Assembly (NCBI GenBank): GCA_028285085.1
Contig: JANQQI010000021.1
Span: 50,278-114,277, forward strand
Direction of reading: 5' to 3'
Source: Saprospiraceae bacterium
GTDB lineage: Bacteria > Bacteroidota > Bacteroidia > Chitinophagales > Saprospiraceae
DNA: 64,000 nucleotides
The notes beneath the pieces are model-generated. The model was given only the letters and a program-made list of their open reading frames with translations, did no database searches and had not been told where the DNA came from. Each line of letters opens with the position of its first letter. Position 1 is the first letter of the stretch. The translations under genes and the position numbers were made by a program. This document shows positions 55,429 to 64,000 of the stretch, one piece after another.

Positions 55429-55550
55429 TTGTCCTCTTCGCTCGAGGCTATTCTTTTCCCATTTACTAAATTTTGGTATCTGGTTCACTAAGACCATTTT
55501 TTGCCATTACTCAGACCAATAACGAAGCTCGGCGGTCTCAAAAAAAATCC

Positions 55551-55558
55551 TATATTTG
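55551..55558 (+). promoter_or_regulatory. Probable -7 box for the DUF819 gene
   Basis: TATATTTG is an exact TAnnTTTG match 22 bp before the ATG at 55581. No clear TTTG at -33. Confidence 0.55.
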
Positions 55559-55580
55559 ATGGAAACGTAATACCCGACTT

Positions 55581-56969
55581 ATGGAACCCATCTTTACCAG
55601 TGATGCGATTGTTTTTGGACTGTTAATGATTGTACTAGCCTTTGTTTTTTACACCTCTCATTTGAATAATCCAGGGTGGAAAAAATTCTATACTTACGTG
55701 CCGGCCTTGCTACTTTGCTACTTTATTCCGGCACTCCTGCACTGGCCCTTGGGATTGATTGCATCACACTGGTACGAGCCTGGATTGATAGAACACCTAG
55801 CGAAGTTGGGACATACCTTACCCGAAGCCAATATGTCTTTCTCGGCCATTGAGCAATGGATCGAAAGCAATAATATCCCGGATACGGCTCAATTCGAAGG
55901 CCATTCGCAATTATACTATGTGGCTTCGCGCTATCTGTTGCCCGCCAGTTTGATCTTACTTTGTATTAGTATCGACTTCAAAGGCTTGTTGAATTTGGGA
56001 CCGAAAGCTCTGGTCATGTTTTTTGCGGCTACCTTAGGGATTGTACTAGGTGGGCCAATTGCTTTGTTCATCATCCTCGAAGTCGCGCCCGGAATCATCC
56101 AGGCGGACAACGATCAGCTTTGGCGCGGACTATCCACCGTTGCGGGAAGTTGGATTGGCGGTGGCGCCAACCAAAATGCGATGGCCGTTATCTACGAAGT
56201 TGTGGATAAACCTATTTTCCCGACCATGATTATTGTTGATGTGGTGGTGGCGAATATCTGGATGGGCTTTTTACTTTACGGCGCTAATATGTCAAATCGT
56301 GTGGATGGCTGGCTCAAAGCGGATAGTAGTGCGATTGAGGTTCTAAAAAATAAAATGGCGGACTATAAAGCCAGCGTATCGGAAGTACCAACCACAACCA
56401 AGCTATTTGTGCTGATGGCGGTGGCTTTTGGTGGGGTATCCGTGGCGCACTTTGGTTCAGATGTGATTGCGCCTTTTATGGCTGAATTTAAAGAGACACT
56501 GGGCGCCTGGGGACTCCATTCTCTGATGTCCGGCTTCTTTTGGCTCATCGTCATTGCGACAGCCATCGGGGTAGGTTTGTCATTTACCAGAGCGCGCCGC
56601 CTCGAAGGGGTAGGGGCATCCAACTGGGGCTCCATCTTCATCTTCATTCTAGTGGCAACCATTGGGATGAAGATGAATCTGGGCGAAGTCTACAAAAACC
56701 TCGGCTTATTCGCCATCGGGATTATCTGGATGTTGGTGCACGTCACCATCCTGCTGATCACTGCAAAAATCATCAAGGCACCCTTCTTCTTCGTCGCGGT
56801 GGGTAGCCAGGCGAATGTTGGTGGTGCCGCTTCGGCTCCCGTTGTTGCTTCCGCCTTTAGCCCTTCACTAGCACCTGTAGGTGCCCTGATGGCAGTATTG
56901 GGCTACGGCCTCGGCACGCTTGGTGCAATTCTTTGCGCCGAGATCATGCGGGTTATTGCTGGCGGATAA
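55581..56969 (+). CDS. DUF819 family integral membrane protein
   Basis: A 462-residue protein of about 12 membrane helices. DUF819 landmarks: FYTYVPALLLCYFIPALLHW, VAGSWIGGGANQNAMAVIYE and VAVGSQANVGGAASAPVVAS. The repeated Gly/Asn-rich loops (GGGANQN and GSQANVGG) resemble ion or metabolite transporter re-entrant loops. Likely a transporter; substrate unknown. It ends 1 bp before the stop of the convergent surface-protein gene. Confidence 0.92.
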   Translation: MEPIFTSDAIVFGLLMIVLAFVFYTSHLNNPGWKKFYTYVPALLLCYFIPALLHWPLGLIASHWYEPGLIEHLAKLGHTLPEANMSFSAIEQWIESNNIPDTAQFEGHSQLYYVASRYLLPASLILLCISIDFKGLLNLGPKALVMFFAATLGIVLGGPIALFIILEVAPGIIQADNDQLWRGLSTVAGSWIGGGANQNAMAVIYEVVDKPIFPTMIIVDVVVANIWMGFLLYGANMSNRVDGWLKADSSAIEVLKNKMADYKASVSEVPTTTKLFVLMAVAFGGVSVAHFGSDVIAPFMAEFKETLGAWGLHSLMSGFFWLIVIATAIGVGLSFTRARRLEGVGASNWGSIFIFILVATIGMKMNLGEVYKNLGLFAIGIIWMLVHVTILLITAKIIKAPFFFVAVGSQANVGGAASAPVVASAFSPSLAPVGALMAVLGYGLGTLGAILCAEIMRVIAGG

Positions 56970-56970
56970 C

Positions 56971-59900
56971 CTAACGGATCAGCGTTAAATCCCCGTAAAG
57001 GCGTACGACTTCTGCATTTGGAAATTGATATTCGACTTTCCAAACGTAGACTTCGGTTGGTGCATTCTGGCTTTTAAATTGGCCATCCCACCTTTCTGAA
57101 ATATCATTGGTTTCAAAGACCAGGCCGCCCCATCGATTGTATATCTGCAGATTGTAGCGTTCTACCGGGCAATCCGTAAAGGCACCAAAGCTGTCGTTAT
57201 TGCCGTCATTATCCGGCGTGAAAGCATTTGGTACAAACAATTCGCAATCCTCCGCTATGGGATTGCAATCTTCCAGACTAAGAAGGAGAATGTCATCCAG
57301 TTCGCAACCTTCGGCGTCGATAGCGCTTAGGTTCACTTGTATTTCGCTGGCCAGACTATTGATTTCAATGGTTTCACCGATCCCCGACTGACCATCGCTG
57401 AAGGTCCAATTAATGTTAGTTAAAGGTAGGTTTAGGCCATTGGCAGCAAAACTGAGTGGTTCATCAAGACACAGTTCTGTCGACGTATTGATAATCTCTA
57501 CGGTCGCATCTAAACAAGGGTCAACATTGGAACAGTCTTCTACCTCCACGTCGACAGGATAATCAAAATTGCAATTGTTCGCATCTAGTACTTGAAGGGT
57601 AATGGTATAATTACCTGCAGTTTCGTAGGCATGAGTAGTACTATTTATACCATTTATGCTATTGCCATCTCCCCAGTCCCAGGTGAAGTCGACGAAGTTG
57701 GTGGCGAAGGTTTGAAATGCAATATTGAAAATCGAATCGGTACATAATACAAACGCTTCGATATTGATATTAGTCAGGGGAGCCTCTGCGCAAGGATCAA
57801 TCTCACAATCCTCAATATCAAAACTAATTTCACTCTCGTATGAACAACCATCCGTATCGGTTGCTTCCAGGCTGACTGTATAAACGCCAGGATCTGGGAA
57901 TAAGAGACTTAATTCTTCGTTGATTGAGGTCGGTTGCGCATCGATAAACCAGGTGAAATTCTCTAATTGAGCGGAAGTCAGCGCTGAGAATATCAGCACA
58001 CTATCCGTGCAAAACGCCCCGCTAGCGTTAATGCTAATCGGTGGTAGATTGGTACAAGGTTGACTACAATCCTCAATCTCGAAGGTAATTAGACTACTAG
58101 AGAAACAGTCGTTCACAAAGTCGGTAAGTGTCACTGAGACCGTATACTGACCAGGATTGGTAAAGGCTGTCTCGAAGATGGGCCCAAAGCCGAGATCTCC
58201 ATTGCTGGCACTCCACTCAATAACGAGAAAAGGGTTATTTGGATCTGGCTCGAAAGGGAGATTGAAAAATAAAGTGTTATCGGTGCAAAGATCTCCTGCA
58301 ATGAGAATATCAAATTCTGGAGGACCACAATCATCGCATTCTATCACTGTGATTTCTTGCGTGATGATAGTTGGACAATTAATGGCATCGAATACAGTAA
58401 GGTTGACGGTATAAACACCAATATTATTGAAAATGGTTGTCGCAGCGAGATTATTTGAACTTTGCCCATTGCCGAAATCCCACTCCGCACTTGGAAAGTC
58501 ATTCGTATTTGTATAAGAAAAGGCGACCGCATTTCCCGCACAGAGATCCCCGTCGATGATAATACTCGGCGGCGGTGGGGTATTATCGCAAGGATTCGCC
58601 TCGCATTCTACGATGGTAATCACCAAAGTTTCGGTATACACGGCCCCACCTGTTGTAGTAACGGACAAACTCACCGTGTAGGTACCCGGCCCCGAATAGC
58701 TGATCGCTGGGCTGGCCTCCGAAGACATCTGCCCATCGCCAAAATTCCAGGAATAGCTGACAACTTGCTGATCGGTTTCGGCATTAAATTGCAGCAAGCT
58801 ATCCACACAAAATAAGCCATCAACGTCGATTTCTAAACATACATAGCTTAAGTCGACCAAAGTTTCATATCCCAGATGACTGGTGTAAGCATCAAATTCA
58901 CCGAATCCATAACTATAAGCTTGGAAAGGGGCCGCGGCGTCCAACACATGTACGCCGGGATTAATAGTCACTTGTGCATAAGATAAAGTGGGATCGGCCG
59001 GAAAGGGAGCAAACTCTCCACTGATATTATTACCGTCTAAGGTGATGCTACCCACATCATTTGTGGCCATAACGATATTTACAAAATGAGCCGAGAAGTA
59101 ATTAAAGCCGAGTCCATTGTCACGATTCGAGGCGTTGAAACGTGTGGAAAAACCCATGTAAGCGGTTGGGATTAGCGTCAGCATGTTGGGGTCGCCCAGA
59201 CCAGAACTACTGCAATCGGCACTCGTATTAAATTGAGTAACGGCAATGGGTTGATTACTGTTGATGACCAATGGACTCCCGAGCTGCGTTTCGTAAGTCT
59301 CGCCGGCATCAAGGGTAGCTGTGAGGTTACAATCGAAATAAACTAGGGTGTTATCTTCTTCGGCTAAGATCGTGACCACATCGCTTGACTGATTTTTGAA
59401 AGGCACAAAATAATAGAGGCTGCCCCAGCCACTTCGTGGCAGTAGTTGGTCATAAATATGGCTATCTGCAGCGCCATTGCAATCCCCAATTTCGCCCTGC
59501 TGGGCGCCACCAAATACCGCAAGTCTGCCATTACTAAGACTGCGGACACGGGAGCCTGTCAAATCTCCAGTAGCTTGTACTTGATAAGTTTGGCCGGCAT
59601 TGAGGGTGATGGTAAAGGCTTGGTTGGCGGGTTGTAGCCCGAAAGTCAGTGTTGATGGTGTGATCTCAATTTCATTATTGTCAGTCGTACTGGTAATGAC
59701 AAAAGAAGAAGGCTGGGTATTATTGTTGTCTTCTCGGGCGGTAATGTAGTAATCTGTGTCCAAGCGGTCAATCGGCAAGAGGAGTGTGCTTTCGGAAAAA
59801 TACGCTCGATAATGCATCGCTCGAACTTCAATTGGGTTATCGGAAACGATACGAACCCCTTTATTTTCTATAATCTCGGAACTTTCGGAATACCAACTTG

Positions 59901-60156
59901 CGGCGGGCAAATCGACTTCGAATAAACTATTGGGGACAACGACGTAATCCAAGCTGAGCCCGGTCGCCGGTACCTGTATGCTGACATTGGTGGTTTGAGT
60001 TGTGCTGATCTGAAAACTGAATACTGGTGGATCGTTAAAAGTTAAGTCGAGATTCTCCATGAAGGCACACCAAAACTCGGTGCCGAAAGTGCTTTGGGTT
60101 TGCACAAAGCCTGGAAAAATAGAACAAAAGACGAGCGTGAGGTATAGGTTTTTCAT
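56971..60156 (-). CDS. Large surface protein: IgGFc-binding domain, six PKD domains, T9SS type B tail
   Basis: A 1061-residue exported protein with a signal peptide (MKNLYLTLVFCSIFPGFVQT). Residues about 25-440 match an IgGFc-binding-type domain (DTDYYITAREDNNNTQPSSF, SDVVTILAEEDNTLVYFDC). Six PKD-like domains of about 85 residues follow (about 440-955); each has a Cys near its start (GLFCVDS, GDLCAGN, GDLCTDN, GAFCTDS, FVLCTDS, TELCLDE) and ends in ECE, ECD or EDC. The last 90 residues are a CHU_C/gliding-motility type B sorting domain (FVPNAFTPDNDGNNDSFGAF ... IYNRWGGLVFETND). A probable adhesin or motility-related surface protein. Confidence 0.92.
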   Translation of the reverse strand: MKNLYLTLVFCSIFPGFVQTQSTFGTEFWCAFMENLDLTFNDPPVFSFQISTTQTTNVSIQVPATGLSLDYVVVPNSLFEVDLPAASWYSESSEIIENKGVRIVSDNPIEVRAMHYRAYFSESTLLLPIDRLDTDYYITAREDNNNTQPSSFVITSTTDNNEIEITPSTLTFGLQPANQAFTITLNAGQTYQVQATGDLTGSRVRSLSNGRLAVFGGAQQGEIGDCNGAADSHIYDQLLPRSGWGSLYYFVPFKNQSSDVVTILAEEDNTLVYFDCNLTATLDAGETYETQLGSPLVINSNQPIAVTQFNTSADCSSSGLGDPNMLTLIPTAYMGFSTRFNASNRDNGLGFNYFSAHFVNIVMATNDVGSITLDGNNISGEFAPFPADPTLSYAQVTINPGVHVLDAAAPFQAYSYGFGEFDAYTSHLGYETLVDLSYVCLEIDVDGLFCVDSLLQFNAETDQQVVSYSWNFGDGQMSSEASPAISYSGPGTYTVSLSVTTTGGAVYTETLVITIVECEANPCDNTPPPPSIIIDGDLCAGNAVAFSYTNTNDFPSAEWDFGNGQSSNNLAATTIFNNIGVYTVNLTVFDAINCPTIITQEITVIECDDCGPPEFDILIAGDLCTDNTLFFNLPFEPDPNNPFLVIEWSASNGDLGFGPIFETAFTNPGQYTVSVTLTDFVNDCFSSSLITFEIEDCSQPCTNLPPISINASGAFCTDSVLIFSALTSAQLENFTWFIDAQPTSINEELSLLFPDPGVYTVSLEATDTDGCSYESEISFDIEDCEIDPCAEAPLTNINIEAFVLCTDSIFNIAFQTFATNFVDFTWDWGDGNSINGINSTTHAYETAGNYTITLQVLDANNCNFDYPVDVEVEDCSNVDPCLDATVEIINTSTELCLDEPLSFAANGLNLPLTNINWTFSDGQSGIGETIEINSLASEIQVNLSAIDAEGCELDDILLLSLEDCNPIAEDCELFVPNAFTPDNDGNNDSFGAFTDCPVERYNLQIYNRWGGLVFETNDISERWDGQFKSQNAPTEVYVWKVEYQFPNAEVVRLYGDLTLIR

Positions 60157-60525
60157 ATTGGGGCTTGTTTATGGCTATAATGACCCTGAATAAACACAGA
60201 GGTGGCATTACAGTTTGTTTGATAGAAGGCATTTTAAAATTTAGAGCATAGAATTTCTGGAGATTTGACTCCAACAATGAATATCCAAAACGATTACCAG
60301 GGCTGGTACCTGCACCATTGAGTAGTTCTTATCCACTAATATTCTGCCTCATAAATTATTTTGATCTTGCGCTCAATAATTGAAATGCTGCACTTGAGTA
60401 TTAAATCCTCGCGGGCACATTTTTACATGACTGTACTTATGAAAACTGATAGTATTTTAAATGATCTGATCTACTAAAGTAACAAGTAGAGTTATAGATT
60501 CCTTTTGTGAAAAACCATATTCGAT
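60157..60525. other. Intergenic region, 369 bp
   Basis: The region between divergent surface-protein and DUF5694 genes. No gene, repeat or clear promoter recognised; AT-rich. Confidence 0.5.
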
Positions 60526-61785
60526 ATGTATTTCAAATCTAAAGAATTGAGCGTGTTGATGATTCTAATACTTGGAGCATTGGGTATTAGTGGTCAGGCG
60601 CCACCAGTTTTAAGCGTAGATACCCCTATTCCAATAGCTTTTTTGGGAAGCTATCATATGAGTAATCCCGGCGCGGATCGATTTAATCTGGAAGCGGACG
60701 ATGTTTATAGCCCACGTCGACAGGCCGAGATCAAAGAATTGGTTCAATTGCTCAAAGCCTTTCAACCAACCAAAATTGCCGTCGAGGCATTGAGTAGCGA
60801 TAGCAGCATTCAGTCTAGATATATTATGTATCTGGGGGGTGAGATTAGCTTGAGTCGTAAAGAAAGAGAGCAAATTGGTTTTCGTCTGGCTAAAGCCCAG
60901 GGACATTCTACCATTTATCCTATCGATGTCCGTTTAAATTTAGATAGCAAGGCGGTAGAAAAATTGGTGCAAGCTGATCCGATGCGCTTTGGCGTTTATT
61001 TGGGACAATTGGAAGATAAAGGGAACAAAGCGATGGAGATGATGGCCAGGTGGTTAAAAAATGGCACCGTTAGAGAGATGATGTTGAAAATGAATGAACC
61101 GGAAATGCTGAAAATGGCTCACGAGATATATTTTGCATCCTTTGTCCCGATTGTTAAAGCAGAAGACTACGCTGGGCCGGACATGGTGACGCTTTGGTAC
61201 CAACGAAACTTGTCTATTTTCAGTAATTTGCACCAAATGGATCTGCAACCGGACGACCGGATCCTAGTAATTTATGGGCAAGGACATATCCCATTGCTCC
61301 GTCAATTCGCCGAGGATTCTCCCTATTTTGATCCAATCGATATCCTCCCATTTCTAAAACCAGAGAAAAGAAATTCTCCTCCAGCTTTGGAACCCAGATT
61401 TTCTGCTTTGATTGTAAAAGATTTGGATCAGTCTATTGAGTGGTACCAGGAAAAATTAGGCTTGGAGCTATTGAACCGGACGGCAAAGGAGCAAATCGGA
61501 TTGAGGCAGGCTAACCTGAAACGAGGCAATATTTACGTTGAATTGATTGAGCTGGCGTCAGCTATGCAGCTCGAAGACTTGATCCCCGATGACCCAGGAA
61601 AGACCAAAATGCAGGGTATTTTTAAAATTGGATTTGGCGTTCAAGCGTTTGATCAGTGGTTAACTCATCTCAATAATGTACACGCTAGCTTTCACGGTCA
61701 GGTCGTGAAAGATCCGATCTCTGAGCGAAGAATGCTCATTATCCTTGACCCGGACGGTAATCGCATTCAGTTGTTTGAAAAATGA
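60526..61785 (+). CDS. DUF5694 protein fused to a glyoxalase/VOC domain
   Basis: A 419-residue secreted fusion. A signal peptide (MYFKSKELSVLMILILGALG) is followed by a DUF5694-type domain (about 30-285): FLGSYHMSNPGADRFNLEAD, PTKIAVEALSSDSSIQSRYI and a late ILVIYGQGHIPLLRQFAEDS. This resembles TraB/ChaN-like metal enzymes with HxxNP and GxGH elements. Residues about 300-419 form a VOC/glyoxalase-bleomycin resistance domain (ALIVKDLDQSIEWYQEKLGL ... MLIILDPDGNRIQLFE). The His at the usual first VOC metal position is replaced by Ala (FSALIVKD), so activity is uncertain. The joint is clean, with no stop or frameshift. Confidence 0.85.
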   Translation: MYFKSKELSVLMILILGALGISGQAPPVLSVDTPIPIAFLGSYHMSNPGADRFNLEADDVYSPRRQAEIKELVQLLKAFQPTKIAVEALSSDSSIQSRYIMYLGGEISLSRKEREQIGFRLAKAQGHSTIYPIDVRLNLDSKAVEKLVQADPMRFGVYLGQLEDKGNKAMEMMARWLKNGTVREMMLKMNEPEMLKMAHEIYFASFVPIVKAEDYAGPDMVTLWYQRNLSIFSNLHQMDLQPDDRILVIYGQGHIPLLRQFAEDSPYFDPIDILPFLKPEKRNSPPALEPRFSALIVKDLDQSIEWYQEKLGLELLNRTAKEQIGLRQANLKRGNIYVELIELASAMQLEDLIPDDPGKTKMQGIFKIGFGVQAFDQWLTHLNNVHASFHGQVVKDPISERRMLIILDPDGNRIQLFEK

Positions 61786-61798
61786 AAAGTAAGGGTGC

Positions 61799-62896
61799 CT
61801 ACTTCGTAAGTATCGGCTTGCTATACCATTTCTCTAAAATTTTAGCGCCAAGTTTACCCTGCGGAGAATAATCGCGTTGGTCGTAGCCTTCTCCACCGCG
61901 CATGTTTGGAAACCATTTCCAGACAAAACCACCTTGCCAATAAGGTTCATCCCAGAAAGTAGAGAGTAAAGCGTCAAGAGCATTGGCCTGCGCTTGCTCA
62001 TTAATCGGCATCCGCTGCACACGACCTTCCAGTTCCCAGGTATTGTAGGCACAGCCATCTACACTGAGGTAGCCATACTCGGTAAAGACGATGGGCTTTC
62101 CGACTCGTTTATAAAACTTACGGATAGCATTCTGATAGGGAGTCCAGGCTTTTTGTAATTCATCGACACTTGGGGTGGAGGTCTGGGACAGTGGAAAATA
62201 GGCATTAATCCCTACCATGTCCAAGGCATCCCAAAAAGGCATATCTTCATATTCATCCCAGTTGGCGGCGTAGATAAGTTTACCTTTATATTTAGCACGA
62301 ATACGTTTGATCAAGCCGCGCCAGAAAGACTCTCGCTTGCGCGCCGCAATTTTAAACTCTGTGCCGACGCAAAAGGCGGCGACTTCCATGCTGTCGGCCA
62401 TTTCGATAAAGGTCATAATGTAATGCTCATAATCCTTTTCCCATTGCTCCCATTCCCGATCCGTTTTAAAATCTAAATCACCGGTCCAGCCACCTGGAAT
62501 ATAAACTTGTGGTTTGAGCACGACTTTTATATCTGCGGCTTGCGCTAGTTCAATCGTACGCTGTACCCCCTCAGGACGTTCGCCCCACCACTGCCATTCA
62601 CCACCAAAGTAAACATTGGCCTCGTTTTGTCTCGTGAAAGCATAGGGAATGGTGGCAATCCAATCTGCTTTAACCCCTTGCACGGCCGGCATAGGGTTTT
62701 CGGCAAACACTTCCGGCGGGGCGACGAAATTGAGTCCACACATCATATCCGTTTTAGGGACACGGGGTAAAGCCAGTGCGGCCTCTCCGGTGGATGGTCG
62801 ACACTGAAACCCCCAACTTAAAAGGGCAAGAGCAAGGTAAACGAGTTTGGGCATAAGGTATTGGATTTTGAAAAGTGGTAACAACTTCATGCTCAT
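61799..62896 (-). CDS. GH113-like glycoside hydrolase, probable lipoprotein
   Basis: A 365-residue TIM-barrel protein. Conserved pieces: DIKVVLKPQVYIPGGWTGDL, AAFCVGTEFKIAARKRESFW (acid/base Glu) and PIVFTEYGYLSVDGCAY (nucleophile Glu), the spacing of GH113 endo-mannanase-type enzymes. The export signal is MPKLVYLALALLSWGFQC, best read from an internal ATG at 62854, with a loose lipobox (Cys). An earlier ATG at 62896 gives 14 more residues. Its start overlaps the M23 gene's end by 4 bp. Sugar substrate not confirmed. Confidence 0.85.
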   Translation of the reverse strand: MSMKLLPLFKIQYLMPKLVYLALALLSWGFQCRPSTGEAALALPRVPKTDMMCGLNFVAPPEVFAENPMPAVQGVKADWIATIPYAFTRQNEANVYFGGEWQWWGERPEGVQRTIELAQAADIKVVLKPQVYIPGGWTGDLDFKTDREWEQWEKDYEHYIMTFIEMADSMEVAAFCVGTEFKIAARKRESFWRGLIKRIRAKYKGKLIYAANWDEYEDMPFWDALDMVGINAYFPLSQTSTPSVDELQKAWTPYQNAIRKFYKRVGKPIVFTEYGYLSVDGCAYNTWELEGRVQRMPINEQAQANALDALLSTFWDEPYWQGGFVWKWFPNMRGGEGYDQRDYSPQGKLGAKILEKWYSKPILTK

Positions 62897-63594
62897 TGAT
62901 CATCCGGCCAACCAATTAATGGATAGATCAAAGGCGTCGGATCCGGACAAATATCGCGATAAGTATCGAGTTGTTCACGACTGACCACGCCGGGAAAGTC
63001 ACCTTTGTGTTGGCCGATTTCTGTAATCAATTGTAAATGCAAATGCGGCACCCAGCCGCCATTTTCGGAAGTATCGCCTAAATAAGCGAAGACTTCACCC
63101 GCCGGAAAAAACAATCCCTTGTACAAGGCATCCAGACTATCAAGCGATAAATGGCCGTATAAACTATAGAAACGTCTTTTTTCGAGTCGATGTTCAAGAA
63201 TGATAGTCCCGCCGTAGTCGTAGGGATTATCATTATTCGCGAAGCTATGCACACGACCTTCGATTGGAGCGAAGATCGGAGTACCCGCTGCCTGCCAAAT
63301 ATCGAGGCCGAGATGAATACAGCGATCCTCTGTCTCATTGCGAAAATGAGGACTAGAGGCATATAAATCACGTTGTTCCAGATAGCCCCCGTAGCCTGCC
63401 TTGGCCTGATGTTGATCTAATTGTTGCTGTACGCAGTTGGCTACACCTTCTAATGTCTGTAAGTCATGGTCGGTAGTTTCGGCATCGTCGCGCCCCAAAT
63501 GCACCATAGCAAAGTGGCTCGATGAGAGTTGAGGGGCTATAAGTTTAGCGATTCGTTGACGATTGTTCAGTAAAAGCTCAGTTAGAGTTATCAA
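62893..63594 (-). CDS. M23 family metallopeptidase
   Basis: A 233-residue LytM-type zinc peptidase. Metal ligands: His and Asp in CIHLGLDIWQAAGTPIFAPI, and HLHLQL near residue 200, with YSLYGHLSLDSL between them. The start is a TTG at 63594 (LITLTELLLNNRQRIAKL); upstream of it the frame closes at a TAG (63613-63615), and the first ATG is codon 30. No signal peptide is seen, unusual for a wall hydrolase. It shares a 4-bp overlap with the GH113-like gene, so they form one operon. Confidence 0.88.
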   Translation of the reverse strand: MITLTELLLNNRQRIAKLIAPQLSSSHFAMVHLGRDDAETTDHDLQTLEGVANCVQQQLDQHQAKAGYGGYLEQRDLYASSPHFRNETEDRCIHLGLDIWQAAGTPIFAPIEGRVHSFANNDNPYDYGGTIILEHRLEKRRFYSLYGHLSLDSLDALYKGLFFPAGEVFAYLGDTSENGGWVPHLHLQLITEIGQHKGDFPGVVSREQLDTYRDICPDPTPLIYPLIGWPDDQ

Positions 63595-63798
63595 TATTTT
63601 GTATTTGTTAAGCTATGTGCTTGAAATTGTCAAAATTGCAAACTGTCGCTTGTTTGGTTATGATTTATGGATTAAAATAATAATTCGTTGAAAATATGAT
63701 AAATGAAGGTTTTGTTTTTGTATTTATTTTGAATAAAGTGTAATAAATTGGGTTATTTGTTAGTGATAATGTATAAAATTATCTTTTTCGTTTAAAAA

Positions 63799-63831
63799 TT
63801 TGCATCAAAAAGGTCGTTTCGTTTATATTTG
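63799..63831 (+). promoter_or_regulatory. Bacteroidota promoter at the right edge
   Basis: TTTG (63799-63802), a 21-bp spacer, then TATATTTG (63824-63831). Both boxes match exactly. The predicted start, about 5 bp further, falls on the GTGCG at 63836. Confidence 0.75.
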
Positions 63832-63835
63832 TATT

Positions 63836-64000
63836 GTGCGAATCGGAAATCAAAAAGTTGAATTCCTACAAAAAGTAAAGGTGTGTATCGCACCGCAATT
63901 GAAAATGTGAGATGACGAAATAGGCAGCCGTGCCCTCCTGTCTCGAGGGTGGGGAAGCAGGGACAAACTCTACTTTAAATTGGAGCTAACCTCTCCGTGA
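63836..64000 (+). ncRNA. Structured RNA, possibly group II intron 5' end (cut by edge)
   Basis: The sequence begins GTGCGAATCGG, and its first six bases pair with TCGCAC at 63888-63893, enclosing a small hairpin (CCTAC ... GTA..GG). Further complementary runs follow (CCCTC / GAGGG around 63933-63950; CCTG / CAGG). It has no long open frame. GTGCG at the start fits the group II intron 5' consensus GUGYG, and the following GUUGAA and GUGAGAUGACGA segments are reminiscent of intron domain I (from memory, not searched). However, a promoter ends exactly before it, more like an independent ncRNA or leader. The downstream part is outside the window. Confidence 0.45.

Overview
The window reads as a chromosomal segment of a Bacteroidota bacterium, most likely a Saprospiraceae/Lewinella-type gliding or marine relative (inference). 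Supporting signs: proteins with type IX secretion C-terminal sorting domains of both kinds (33196-34827 and 56971-60156), a PorX-type response regulator fused to a PglZ domain (48689-50245), TonB and Omp85 family proteins, many Bacteroidota-style lipoprotein signals, and promoters of the TTTG-N19..21-TAnnTTTG kind. No tRNA, rRNA, IS element or CRISPR array was found, and coding density is high on both strands.

Layout. 1-4.2 kb: an ECF sigma factor with a probable anti-sigma partner (cut by the left edge), divergent from a membrane-anchored TPR-CHAT protease. 4.2-15.9 kb: mostly housekeeping (AhpD-like protein, FemAB-like and GNAT acyltransferases, AraC regulator, Omp85 protein with AlkA, HemW, LytS-like kinase overlapping methylmalonyl-CoA mutase, TonB-like protein). 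16.7-23 kb: an M16 peptidase and three serine hydrolases that act on, or descend from, cell-wall and beta-lactam enzymes; one of them keeps only the C-terminal half of a GH3-beta-lactamase fusion. 23.4-29 kb: three AraC regulators around pirin, nitroreductase and SDR genes, which looks like a redox/electrophile response patch. 29-36 kb: LspA, then a sulfatase/DinB/GNAT/secreted-protein operon, then a YceI gene and an ECF sigma factor. 36.4-43.8 kb: a TetR-controlled export operon (TolC, HlyD lipoprotein, two ABC ATPases, a DUF2141 protein and two ABC-2 permeases), the split counterpart of enterobacterial YbhFSRG/CecR. 44-64 kb: a WG-repeat protein, a 14-repeat secreted protein with a peptidoglycan-binding tail, an HD phosphohydrolase, PorX, a BNR-type lipoprotein, an S9 peptidase, CvpA and DUF819 membrane proteins, a 1061-residue IgGFc-binding/PKD surface protein, a DUF5694-glyoxalase fusion, a GH113-like lipoprotein and an M23 peptidase. 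The right edge enters a structured RNA, possibly the 5' end of a group II intron.

The non-coding signals are among the most informative parts. Two matching 16-bp operators (TTAACY-N4-GGTTAA) lie upstream of tetR and of tolC. Two intergenic regions 7 kb apart carry inverted copies of the same roughly 180-250 bp element. A 10-bp perfect inverted repeat precedes the first sigma gene. Several long perfect terminator hairpins separate transcription units. All assignments come from reading sequence and motifs; no database search was run.
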